This document shows positions 1 to 7,891 of a stretch of DNA of 64,000 nt, in pieces. The notes under the pieces are model-generated. The model did no database searches and was not told the DNA's origin. It worked only from the letters and a program-made list of their open reading frames with translations. How positions within the stretch are numbered: the first letter of the stretch is position 1; each line of letters starts with the position of its first letter. Position numbers and translations under genes: made by a program. Source of the stretch: Mesorhizobium sp. (lineage in GTDB: Bacteria; Pseudomonadota; Alphaproteobacteria; Rhizobiales; Rhizobiaceae). The stretch covers positions 62,001 through 126,000 of the forward strand of contig SAPZ01000004.1 in NCBI GenBank assembly GCA_004020875.1. The letters run 5' to 3'.

Positions 1-849
1 GTAGACCTCCGGGTGGCCGAAGAACCAGAACAGATGCTGGAACAGGATCGGGCTGCCGCCATTGTGCTGCAGCTGCGCTCCCATCTCGACAATCGCCGGC
101 ATGAAGAATGAGGTGCCGAGAACGCGGTCAAGCAGCATCATCACACAAGCGACAAACAGGGCCGGGAAAGCGAGCAGCGCCATGACGGTGGCGGTGAAGA
201 TGCCCCAGACGGTGAGCGGCAGGCGCATCAGGGTCATGCCGCGCGTGCGGCCCTGAAGCACTGTCACCACATAGTTGAGGCCGCCCATGGTGAAGCCGAC
301 AATGAACAGGATGAGCGAAGAGAGCATCAGGATGATGCCCCAGTCCTGTCCGCCGGGTGTGCCGGACATGATGGCCTGCGGCGGATAGAGCGTCCAGCCG
401 GCGCCGGTCGGTCCGCCCGGCGCAAAGAAGCTGGACACCAGAACGAGCACGGCGAGGAGATAGACCCAGTAGCTCAGCATGTTGACATAGGGAAAGACCA
501 TGTCGCGGGCGCCGACCATCAGCGGGATGAGGTAGTTGCCGAAGCCGCCGAGGAAAAGCGCGGTGAGCAGATAGATCACCATGATCATGCCGTGCATGGT
601 GATGAACTGGTAGTAAGCTTCCGGAGTGATGAAGTCGAATGTGCCGGGAAAGCCGAGCTGAAGGCGCATGAGCCAGGACAGAACCAGCGCCACCAGGCCG
701 ATCGCGGTTGCCGTTGCCGAGTACTGGACCGCTATGACCTTCGCGTCCTGCGAGAAGACATATTTCGTCCACCAGCTGTGCGGATGGTAGAGTTCCACCT
801 CCCCAACTTCGGCGGGCGGAATGGCATCTGCGGGTGTGACGTCGACCAT
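1..849 (-). CDS. coxA: Cytochrome c oxidase subunit I, C-terminus cut by the window edge
   Basis: This is the heme-copper catalytic subunit of an aa3-type terminal oxidase in the inner membrane, reducing O2 and pumping protons. The first 283 codons are visible. His86 in FITMHGMIM matches the low-spin heme a ligand in helix 2. The fragment ends in GHPEVY, so the CuB ligand His279 and the cross-linked Tyr283 are the last things seen. The ATG at 849 follows a good site (GGAGGTG, spacing 6). It lies 17 nt after the subunit II gene, so the two are cotranscribed. The family is usually over 500 residues, so about half is missing beyond position 1. The family call is secure. Which of several rhizobial aa3 isozymes it is cannot be settled from this fragment. 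Confidence 0.95.
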   Translation of the reverse strand, partial: MVDVTPADAIPPAEVGEVELYHPHSWWTKYVFSQDAKVIAVQYSATATAIGLVALVLSWLMRLQLGFPGTFDFITPEAYYQFITMHGMIMVIYLLTALFLGGFGNYLIPLMVGARDMVFPYVNMLSYWVYLLAVLVLVSSFFAPGGPTGAGWTLYPPQAIMSGTPGGQDWGIILMLSSLILFIVGFTMGGLNYVVTVLQGRTRGMTLMRLPLTVWGIFTATVMALLAFPALFVACVMMLLDRVLGTSFFMPAIVEMGAQLQHNGGSPILFQHLFWFFGHPEVY

Positions 850-866
850 TGGAGCACCTCCGTGCC

Positions 867-1754
867 CTATTGTGCGGACCTCGAAAGTTTCGAGTTTGCC
901 GCGACGCCCAGACTGGACGCGATTATCTTTCCCGGCGGCTGGTTCGCTGAGCCCGATTGCGGGGGCGCCGACAATTGCGCGAAAGTCTGCTGCTGGCCGA
1001 GCCAGGCCAGATAATCCTGCTCGGTGTCGACCACGACCACGCCATGCATCAGCGGGTGCCCTTGGCCGCATAGTTCAGCGCACAGAACCTGGAAGGTCCC
1101 GGTCCTGATCGGGGTGAACCAGAAATAGGTCACCGAGCCGGGGATCATGTCCATCTTGGCGCGGAATTCCGGGATATAGAAATCATGCAGCACGTCGATC
1201 GAACGCAGCAGCACCTTGACCGGCTTGCCGACCGGCAGATGAAGATCGGCGGCTTCGACCAGGACATCATCCTGACCGTTCGGATCCTTGGGGGCGACGC
1301 CCAACGGATTGTCAGCAGTGACGTCGCGGGTGTCGGAAGTGCCGAGCTTGCCGTCCTTGCCCGGCAAACGGAAGCTCCACTGCCATTGCTGAGCGACGAC
1401 TTCGATTTCGGTCGCATCGCTTGGCACCGTGACGAAGCGGCTCCAGACGAATAGTCCGGGAACCAGCAAGGCGGTGACGCCGAACGCGGTGACGATCATC
1501 AGCCACGACTCGAGGCGCTTGTTCTCGGGTTCGTATGTGGCGCGATTGCCCTCCCGGTGCCGGAAGCGGAAAACACAATAAGCCATGAACAGGACGACAG
1601 CGGCAAAGACGATGCCGGTGATCCAAAAGCTAATGATGATGGTGTGGTCGATATAGTCCCAGTTCGAGGCAATGGGCGTCCACCACCATGGGCTCAGGAA
1701 GTGGAACAACACCGAGCCCACAACGATCAAAACGAGTACAAGCACGACGGCCAT
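867..1754 (-). CDS. coxB: Cytochrome c oxidase subunit II
   Basis: The CuA subunit accepts electrons from cytochrome c and passes them to subunit I. Two N-terminal membrane helices lie at about residues 1-20 and 40-65, followed by a cupredoxin domain. The CuA motif CAELCGQGHPLM supplies Cys225, Glu227, Cys229, His233 and Met236. Between the helices and the CuA site there is an insert of about 30 residues rich in Asp, Gly and Pro (KDGKLGTSDTRD onward), absent from the shorter mitochondrial-type subunits and, from memory, found in an alternative rhizobial oxidase of the CoxM type. I use the ATG at 1754 because GGAGGAA lies 8 nt upstream. An ATG at 1772 would add six residues. It is first in the visible cox operon, and the 214 nt upstream hold its promoter. 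Confidence 0.93.
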   Translation of the reverse strand: MAVVLVLVLIVVGSVLFHFLSPWWWTPIASNWDYIDHTIIISFWITGIVFAAVVLFMAYCVFRFRHREGNRATYEPENKRLESWLMIVTAFGVTALLVPGLFVWSRFVTVPSDATEIEVVAQQWQWSFRLPGKDGKLGTSDTRDVTADNPLGVAPKDPNGQDDVLVEAADLHLPVGKPVKVLLRSIDVLHDFYIPEFRAKMDMIPGSVTYFWFTPIRTGTFQVLCAELCGQGHPLMHGVVVVDTEQDYLAWLGQQQTFAQLSAPPQSGSANQPPGKIIASSLGVAANSKLSRSAQ

Positions 1755-1968
1755 GTCCCGTTCCTCCGGCATTCCAAACGCGCGAAGCGTCCTAGAATGC
1801 CAAGCGCATCATGATCGTTTTTCGGCAGAAATTCCAGAGCCGACTATCTGATTGGCAAAATGTTGCTCTTTACGCCCGGTTTTCTCGGGATGCGGGCGGC
1901 GGCTGTCAGGCGGCCGGAACGCCATGCCAGCGCGATCGCTATGTCTCTGGATCACGCTTCAGCTTGCT

Positions 1969-3285
1969 CTAGCGGCACCATTTCTCCACGGCAATCGCAA
2001 TTGCTTTCGTGCAATCGACAAGGTCGCGCACCGAAACGCGCTCATTGGGCTGATGCGCCTGAGCCGGGTCGCCAGGGCCGAAATTGACGGTCGGCGTGTT
2101 GCCGAGGCCTGTCGGCAGGCCGATGTCGCTATGCGCGCCGAAGCCGCTCAGCACCGGCGACAGATTGGCATCCTTCACGGCTTCCTGGAGGACGCTCACA
2201 AACGGACTTTCGGCGGGGATTTCGGCGCAGTCGGCATCAAGAATCCATTCGACGCGGGCAGGGTGCAGGCGCAGATAAGGGTCTGCCTGGCAGACATTGG
2301 CGATATGCTCTTCGATCTCGCGCTTGACGTTGCCGCCCAGCCTGAATTCGTCATGCTCGCTCGGCAGGTACTGCGCGTCGATGATGATCTCGCCGCGGCC
2401 AGCCATGGAGGAGGGATGCTCGCCGGCATTGATCTGGGTGACGATGATCTGGTTGGGCAGCTCCATCAGCGGATGGTTCTTTTTCGGGTCGAACATCCAG
2501 CGCCGGTTGAGGATGTCGATGCCGTCGAGGAGCTGCCGGCAGAGCTGCACGGCATCGACAGGGCCGCTCGAATACCAGGCGTTCGGCGTCAGCTCGGCAT
2601 GGCCGCCTATGCCGTCGATGATGATCCTGCCCCAGAGTATGCCGTGGCAGAGCGGTGCGATCTTGTTTGCCGTCGGCTCGGTCATGATGCCGGCGTCGGC
2701 GCGAAAGCCGCGATCGACCATGGCCAGCGACCCCATGCCGCCGATCTCCTCGTCGACGACGGTGGTGAAGACGATGTCTCCGGAAAGCGGGATGCAGAGC
2801 CCCTTCAGGATCTCGACAGCCATCAGCATGCAGGCGACGCCGCCCTTCATGTCGACTGTGCCGCGGCCGTGCAGGAAGCCGTCCTTCAGCACCGGCTGGA
2901 ACGGATCGGTTGCCCAGTGTCCGGCGGCGCCTGGCGGCACAACGTCGATATGGCCGGTCAGCATGATCGAGCGGCCGCCGCCCGTGCCCTTCAGCACGCC
3001 GCCCAGATTGGGCCGGCCCTCAAAGGTCCTGCCCTTGTTGGCGCCGGCGCGTCCTTTGTATTTTTCATAAAGCGCCGGGCCGTCCGGATCCCACAGGTCG
3101 GTCGTGAAGCCGAGCGCCTCCAGGCGCTTTTGCAGATAGAGCTGGCAATCGCGCTCGCCCGGGCCGGCCTCCTTCGGATTGGATTTCACGATCGAGGGGA
3201 AGGCGACGAGATCGCTCAGCGTCTCGACGATGCGATCGGCCGCTGCCTCGACGCGCGTGGCGATGGTCTCTTCCATGGAAGGCAT
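1969..3285 (-). CDS. M20 family metallopeptidase / deacylase (ArgE/DapE-like)
   Basis: A two-zinc amidohydrolase of 438 residues in the ArgE/DapE/ACY1 family, likely cytoplasmic. The metal and catalytic motifs are all present: TGHIDVVPPG (His and Asp), GRGTVDMKGG (bridging Asp), VVDEEIGG (Glu pair) and a late GFGAHSD His. The lid dimerisation domain lies between. The ATG at 3285 overlaps the stop of the preceding permease (TAATG), which points to translational coupling and makes this the last gene of the sugar transporter operon. The frame stays open upstream to 4308, but that stretch is antisense-like sequence over the permease genes. The substrate is unknown. Given the operon, it may deacylate or hydrolyse an N-acylated or amide-linked compound imported by the transporter. 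That is inference from position only. Confidence 0.88.
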   Translation of the reverse strand: MPSMEETIATRVEAAADRIVETLSDLVAFPSIVKSNPKEAGPGERDCQLYLQKRLEALGFTTDLWDPDGPALYEKYKGRAGANKGRTFEGRPNLGGVLKGTGGGRSIMLTGHIDVVPPGAAGHWATDPFQPVLKDGFLHGRGTVDMKGGVACMLMAVEILKGLCIPLSGDIVFTTVVDEEIGGMGSLAMVDRGFRADAGIMTEPTANKIAPLCHGILWGRIIIDGIGGHAELTPNAWYSSGPVDAVQLCRQLLDGIDILNRRWMFDPKKNHPLMELPNQIIVTQINAGEHPSSMAGRGEIIIDAQYLPSEHDEFRLGGNVKREIEEHIANVCQADPYLRLHPARVEWILDADCAEIPAESPFVSVLQEAVKDANLSPVLSGFGAHSDIGLPTGLGNTPTVNFGPGDPAQAHQPNERVSVRDLVDCTKAIAIAVEKWCR

Positions 3286-4244
3286 TAGGATCTCCAACGT
3301 TGGGAAAGCCGGTCGGCAAGAAGGACGAACACCAGAAGGGCGCCGACGATCCCCACCTGCCAGACCGTGTTGATGTTCAGTTGCAGCAGGCCGGTCTTGA
3401 GCGTGACCAGGAGCAGCACGGCCGCGAACACGCCGCCGACGCCGCCGCGCCCGCCAGTGATGGCGATGCCGCCAAGCATCGCGGCGGTCAGCGATTCCAG
3501 CTCGAGGTTCTGGCCGATATTGGGCCTGCCGCTGCCGAGCCAGGCGAGCGAAACCAGGCCGGCGGCGCCGGCGAGCGCGCCGCTCAGGGCGTAGAGGATG
3601 AAGCGCACGCGATCGACTGGAATGCCGACCAGCCTGGCCGAGCGTTCGTTGAAGCCCATCGCGTAGATCCAGCGCCCCCAGGCCGTCGCCATCAGCGCAA
3701 GGCTGGCCAGCGCGAAGCAGGGGATGGCCAGGGTGAGGAAGGGCAGGGGAATGCCGGCGACGACACCGCGCCCCCACACAAGCAGCCATCCTGGCACGCC
3801 CGACTGGGCCGCGCCGCCCGTGACGGCAAGCGCTACGCCGGAATAGACGAAGAAGGTGCCGAGCGTAGCGATGAAGGGCAGCAGCGCCAGGCCGTTCACC
3901 AGCAATCCGTTGAGGGCGCCGAGCGCTGCGCCGGCCAGGATGCAGACGGCCGGCAGCAGGACCGGCGGCAAGCCCAGTTTGAGCGACAGCATGGCGATGA
4001 TGGCGGAGAGCGAAACCGCGCCGCCGACCGATAGGTCTATGCCTGTGCCGCCGGCCAGGATGACCATCCCCTGTCCGAGGCCGACCAGCGCCAGGATGGT
4101 CGAGAACTGAAGAATGGTAGTTACGGTGCCGAGATTGAAGACGGAAGGCTTGAGCGCCAGCAGGCCGACAATCACGATCAGCCACAGCGCGCACAGCAAA
4201 GCCAGGATCAGGGCCGGGCCCTGCAGGTTCCGAAGCGTTCTCAT
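3285..4244 (-). CDS. Sugar ABC transporter permease (RbsC/CUT2 type), second of two
   Basis: An integral membrane subunit of 319 residues with eight to ten hydrophobic segments and the CUT2 permease pattern: VGLGQGMVILAGGTGIDLSV near the N-terminus and an AAMLGGIAITGG loop that contacts the ATPase near residue 240. The ATG at 4244 overlaps the stop of the upstream permease by four bases (ATGA), so I prefer it to the ATG at 4343 inside that gene. The stop overlaps the M20 gene by one base. With the first permease it probably forms a heterodimeric channel. The substrate class (sugar, polyol or related small molecule) is inferred from the family. Confidence 0.9.
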   Translation of the reverse strand: MRTLRNLQGPALILALLCALWLIVIVGLLALKPSVFNLGTVTTILQFSTILALVGLGQGMVILAGGTGIDLSVGGAVSLSAIIAMLSLKLGLPPVLLPAVCILAGAALGALNGLLVNGLALLPFIATLGTFFVYSGVALAVTGGAAQSGVPGWLLVWGRGVVAGIPLPFLTLAIPCFALASLALMATAWGRWIYAMGFNERSARLVGIPVDRVRFILYALSGALAGAAGLVSLAWLGSGRPNIGQNLELESLTAAMLGGIAITGGRGGVGGVFAAVLLLVTLKTGLLQLNINTVWQVGIVGALLVFVLLADRLSQRWRS

Positions 4245-5188
4245 GCGCGGGCTCGCTGGAACCGGGTAAGTGGCAGGCGATTGGAGACCGCTTCGAAGCC
4301 GAGCACACCGATGATCAACACGCCGGTGACGACCGGCTGCCAAAGCGAGGGGACACCGATGAGAAGCAGGCCATTCTGGAGGATTCTGAGCAGGAGCACG
4401 CCAAGCACCGTGCCGAGCAGGCTGCAGCGGCCGCCCAATATGCTTGTGCCGCCGAGAATGACCGCGGCGATGGCATCCAGCGCCGAGGTGCTGCCGATCG
4501 ACATTTCAACGTTGCGGTAGGTTGCGACATAGAAGGTGGCGGCAATGCCGGTCAGGACGCCGCTGATGACAAAGGTCAGGAATCTGACCTTGATCACCGG
4601 AATTCCCGAAAGCCGCGCCTTTTCTTCCGAATTGCCGATCGCCAGCAGATGCAAACCATAGGGCGTGCGCCGCAGTGCCAGCCAGACAGTTAGATAGGCA
4701 ACGGCGATCACCAGGGCCGGCACGGGGATGCCGAGCACGGTGGTTGCCAGCAGATCGGTGAGGCTCGAGGGCAGACCGGAAAGCCATTGCCCGCCAAGCA
4801 GCGCAAACACGGCGGTGCGGTAGACGCCGAGCAAGCCAAGCGTTCCGACGATTGCCGGAACGCGGCCCTGGACGACGACGGCGGCCGTCACGCAGCCCAG
4901 CAGCGCACCGACCAGCGGGCCCGCGACAAGCGCCACGTACGGGCTTCCATCGGCGCCAAGAATGCGGCCGATGGCGATGGCCGCGAGGCCCATGACGATG
5001 CCGATCGAGACATCGATGCCGCCCATGGCGAGCAGCAAGGTCATGCCGAGGCCGATCAGCAGCAGCTCGACGCTGTTGCGCAGCACGGTGACCGCGTTGC
5101 CCGGGGTCGCGTAGTGCGGCGATGCGACAGAGAAGATGGCGATCGCCAGCAAACAAGCGACAAGCAAAGACCACTCCCGCCCGTTCAT
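4241..5188 (-). CDS. Sugar ABC transporter permease (RbsC/CUT2 type), first of two
   Basis: A membrane permease of 315 residues with the family motifs LLLIGLGMTLLLAMGGIDVS near the N-terminus and AAVILGGTSILGG in the ATPase-contact loop. It lies directly downstream of the binding protein gene and overlaps the second permease by ATGA. Two starts are possible. The ATG at 5188 gives MNGREWSLL just before the first helix. A GTG at 5227, only 8 nt after the upstream stop, would add 13 residues. Neither has a strong Shine-Dalgarno, so coupling to the upstream gene is likely. Having two distinct permeases rather than one homodimeric RbsC-like subunit fits rhamnose-type and AI-2-type transporters. 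Confidence 0.9.
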   Translation of the reverse strand: MNGREWSLLVACLLAIAIFSVASPHYATPGNAVTVLRNSVELLLIGLGMTLLLAMGGIDVSIGIVMGLAAIAIGRILGADGSPYVALVAGPLVGALLGCVTAAVVVQGRVPAIVGTLGLLGVYRTAVFALLGGQWLSGLPSSLTDLLATTVLGIPVPALVIAVAYLTVWLALRRTPYGLHLLAIGNSEEKARLSGIPVIKVRFLTFVISGVLTGIAATFYVATYRNVEMSIGSTSALDAIAAVILGGTSILGGRCSLLGTVLGVLLLRILQNGLLLIGVPSLWQPVVTGVLIIGVLGFEAVSNRLPLTRFQRARA

Positions 5189-5234
5189 AGAGAAGACACC
5201 GGTTCCGGACTGCCGCACCGCGCTCACGCCAGGC

Positions 5235-6221
5235 TCAGAAGTTGAACTTGTCGACATTGTCCTTGGTGAAGACGGCCGGCGGCCCGAGCAGCAGGATGCC
5301 CTTGGCGGCATCATAGGTGGCGGGCTTGTCCAGGCCGGCAATCTTGTTCTCGGCCTCGAAGCTCTTGCCGTCGATGAGCTGCTTGCCGGCCCAGACCGTC
5401 AGGTAGCCGAGCTGTTCGGGGTCCCACAGCACGGTGAAGCCGAAGGCGCCGCTCTTCAGATAGGAGCGGGCGGTGTTCGGGCTGCAGTACCCCGTGCCGA
5501 TGACCGAGCCGATCTTGCCGGCGGTCTCGATCGCCTGGGCAACGCCCGGGCAGGTCGAGGATGCGACGGCGATGATGGCCTTGATGTCAGGGTTGGCGGC
5601 CATGAGGTCGCCGGAGATCTGCGCGGCGCGCTCCGCCGTGCCGCCGGCAAATTGCGGGGCGAGCAGCTTCAGCTTGGGATATTTGGCGGCGGCTTCCTTC
5701 TGCATGAAGCCGATCCAGGCGTTGAGGTTGGACGCGGTCGCCTCGCCGGAGACGATGCCGATCGTGGCGTCTTCGCCGACGCGCTTGACTAGTTCGTCAA
5801 TGATCGTTGTGCCGAGACCCTCGTCTGTCGCCTGCGCCACATAGACCGCGCGGCCGCTGTCGGGCGCATCGCTGTCGCTGGTGAACAGTTTGACGCCCTT
5901 GGCCTTGGCGCTCTCCACCACCGGGGCGATGCTCGAAGCATCGAGAACGGAGACCGAGACCGCTTCGACGCCTTGATCGATCAGGTTCTGCACGATCTGC
6001 AACTGGTCGACCGGGTTGGTGTCGACCGGACCGGAATAGACGAAATCGACGCCGAGATCCTTGGCGGCTCGGTTGCCGCCGGCCTCCATGGCATTGAAGT
6101 AGGGAATGCCGATAAGCTGCGGGACGAAGGCGACCTTGTGCTTGTCTGCCGCATGCCCCGCCGTCGCGGCGACCAACGACAGCGCGGAGGCCGCGAGCAC
6201 TTTCCTGAGTTGTGAAAGCAT
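5235..6221 (-). CDS. Periplasmic sugar-binding protein, LsrB/RhaS-like
   Basis: Soluble receptor of the transporter, 328 residues with a signal peptide (LAASALSLVAATAGHA, cleavage near residue 24). It has the type I periplasmic-binding fold. From memory it aligns best with E. coli LsrB, including the shared end pattern GI-LLP-x-V-F-x-K-DN-x-D-K-F/Y-x-F. The six LsrB residues reported to hold AI-2 are mostly changed: position 35 is Gln instead of Lys, the Asp116 equivalent is kept (TSDSD), and the Asp166-Gln167 pair reads Asn-Leu. AI-2 is therefore unlikely, and another sugar such as a deoxy-sugar is more plausible. The ATG at 6221 follows GAGAGGAT. The gene sits 32 nt after the ATPase gene. 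Confidence 0.88.
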   Translation of the reverse strand: MLSQLRKVLAASALSLVAATAGHAADKHKVAFVPQLIGIPYFNAMEAGGNRAAKDLGVDFVYSGPVDTNPVDQLQIVQNLIDQGVEAVSVSVLDASSIAPVVESAKAKGVKLFTSDSDAPDSGRAVYVAQATDEGLGTTIIDELVKRVGEDATIGIVSGEATASNLNAWIGFMQKEAAAKYPKLKLLAPQFAGGTAERAAQISGDLMAANPDIKAIIAVASSTCPGVAQAIETAGKIGSVIGTGYCSPNTARSYLKSGAFGFTVLWDPEQLGYLTVWAGKQLIDGKSFEAENKIAGLDKPATYDAAKGILLLGPPAVFTKDNVDKFNF

Positions 6222-6253
6222 TGTGTGTGATCCTCTCTGGAATGACGTGCGTT

Positions 6254-7024
6254 TCAGTTTGTTTTTTCGAGCGCCCGCACGTCGGGATGGGCGCCTGTTA
6301 TGAGCGAAACGACTTCCTCGTGATTGGTCTCGGTCGCCAGCCGTTCGGCCACCTTGCGGCCGCGCCGGAACACGACGATCCGGTCGGCAACCTCGAAGAC
6401 TTCGGAAATGTTGTGGCTGATCAGCACAACCGCGCAGCCGCGGCCGGCAAGGCGCCGCGTCAGCGCCAGCACCTTGCGGGTCTCGGCGACGGCAAGGGCG
6501 GCCGTCGGTTCATCCATGATGACCAGCCGGGCGTTGAGATTGAGCGCCCGACAGATGGCGACGGCCTGGCGCTGGCCGCCCGACAGGCTGCCGACCGGGG
6601 CCTCGGGATCGGAAATATGGGCGTCGAGTTCCTGCAGAAGCCCGTCGACGCGCTGGCGCATCTCGGCGCGTTTCAGGAAAGGGATGCCAAAAATGGAGCG
6701 TTTCAATTCGCGGCCGAGGAAGACATTTTCGGCGATCGAAAGGTTCTCCGAAAGCGCCAGTTCCTGGAAGATCGTCGCGATCCCGGATGCCGCCGCATCC
6801 TTCGGCGAGGAGAATGCGACGGCGTTGCCTTCGATGAGAAGTTCGCCGTCGCTCGGCGGATGGGCGCCCGCCAGGATCTTGATGAAAGTCGATTTGCCGG
6901 CGCCGTTGTCGCCGAGCAGCGCCAGCACTTCGCCGGAGCGGATCTCCAGGTCGACATCGGCAAGGGCGGTCAGCGCGCCGAAGCGCTTGGCGATGTTCCT
7001 GGCGACGAGAAATGGTGCCGTCAT
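6254..7024 (-). CDS. Sugar ABC transporter ATP-binding protein (single-domain)
   Basis: Cytoplasmic ATPase of the transporter, 256 residues. Motifs in order are Walker A GDNGAGKST (about residues 38-46), Q-loop IFQELALSENL, signature LSGGQRQ, Walker B VIMDEPTAAL and the switch histidine in LISHNISEV. It has only one nucleotide-binding domain, unlike RbsA, MglA or LsrA, which carry two in about 500 residues. It resembles the shorter FrcA-type ATPases, so it must act as a homodimer under the two permeases. The ATG at 7024 has GGAGAG 6 nt upstream. The frame is open further upstream, but only across the neighbouring gene. Confidence 0.93.
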   Translation of the reverse strand: MTAPFLVARNIAKRFGALTALADVDLEIRSGEVLALLGDNGAGKSTFIKILAGAHPPSDGELLIEGNAVAFSSPKDAAASGIATIFQELALSENLSIAENVFLGRELKRSIFGIPFLKRAEMRQRVDGLLQELDAHISDPEAPVGSLSGGQRQAVAICRALNLNARLVIMDEPTAALAVAETRKVLALTRRLAGRGCAVVLISHNISEVFEVADRIVVFRRGRKVAERLATETNHEEVVSLITGAHPDVRALEKTN

Positions 7025-7046
7025 GACGGTCTCTCCGGCATTCGTG

Positions 7047-7823
7047 CTAGACGGCCTTGCTGACCCAGCGCAGCACGTTCGTCCAAAGCCGGGCATAGCC
7101 CGGCCATTCGACGAAGCCGTTCGGCAGCCAGTGCGGGCCGATGTCGGACGTCCAGACCAGGGTGCGCCCCTCGCCATGGCGTCCGGTGACCAGCAGCGGA
7201 TGGCCGCCCTGGTCCTGCGGCAGCCGGGCCAGGACCTCGACATCGTCGCGGTCGCGGGCGATGACCTCGTTGGCGCCGAGCAGGATCGGCCATTCGCCCT
7301 CGATACCGGCAAAGAGCGCATGATCGCTGAGGCCGGTGATCTCGGGCCGGAAGCCCTCGGGAATCTCGAGCCGGTCGTCATTGGGAAGGCAGGTCACCGG
7401 CAGCGCCTCCTCGACGGCCGTGCGGTGCCAGCGGGCCTTGCCGTCGATGCCCTGGAAGCTGAAATAGCCGCCGATCATGACCAGGCCGCCACCGGCCTGT
7501 GTCCAGTCGCGCAGCAGCTTGAGTCGGTTGGGCACGGTCTTGCCGTGCAGCCAAACATCGGGATGCAAAAGCAACGAGTTGGCGCCGATATCGGAGAGCA
7601 CGATCGCCTTGTATTGCGACAGGCCCTCCAGGGTGAAAGGGAGCTTTTCGACGGCCTCGTGGGCCGGCATGTATTCAAGATCGAACTCGCTGTCCTTCAA
7701 GGCGTTGACCAGGGGCGTGGCGCCGAGATGGAAGGTAACGCTGCCGAACTGGTCGAAGCCCTTGTAATGGGTGGCGGAACTCATCCAGCTCTCGCCGACC
7801 AGAAGGACTTTCGTTTTCGCCAT
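7047..7823 (-). CDS. GATase1-like (DUF1355-type) cytoplasmic protein without nucleophilic cysteine
   Basis: A 258-residue protein with the flavodoxin-like class I glutamine amidotransferase fold of the GATase1-like family. The N-terminus KVLLVGESWM is the first strand. The region around residues 114-125 (VMIGGYFSFQG) matches the nucleophile elbow, but where true amidotransferases carry Cys there is an aromatic residue, so glutaminase activity is not expected. A late histidine in the GRHGEGRTLVW region is kept. The family is known as a domain of unknown function that often accompanies sugar or nucleoside catabolic genes. It lies between the LacI-PfkB gene and the ATPase gene in the same operon, which suggests a role in processing the imported compound. 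I cannot name a reaction. Confidence 0.72.
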   Translation of the reverse strand: MAKTKVLLVGESWMSSATHYKGFDQFGSVTFHLGATPLVNALKDSEFDLEYMPAHEAVEKLPFTLEGLSQYKAIVLSDIGANSLLLHPDVWLHGKTVPNRLKLLRDWTQAGGGLVMIGGYFSFQGIDGKARWHRTAVEEALPVTCLPNDDRLEIPEGFRPEITGLSDHALFAGIEGEWPILLGANEVIARDRDDVEVLARLPQDQGGHPLLVTGRHGEGRTLVWTSDIGPHWLPNGFVEWPGYARLWTNVLRWVSKAV

Positions 7824-7891
7824 GACCCATTTTCTCCCGATATTGCCTGGTGGTTGCTCACCGGATGCCCTCGGCCCGGTAAGCTGTTGAT

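Noticed and set aside
1969..4308. A 779-codon frame that would fuse extra sequence to the M20 deacylase.
   Set aside because: The part before 3285 overlaps both permease genes and has no family similarity. The TAATG overlap gives a natural start at 3285.
5235..6221. An AI-2 (Lsr-type) quorum-sensing uptake system.
   Set aside because: The LsrB ligand residues are mostly replaced, and there is no LsrK (FGGY kinase), LsrF, LsrG or LsrR nearby. The kinase here is of the PfkB family.
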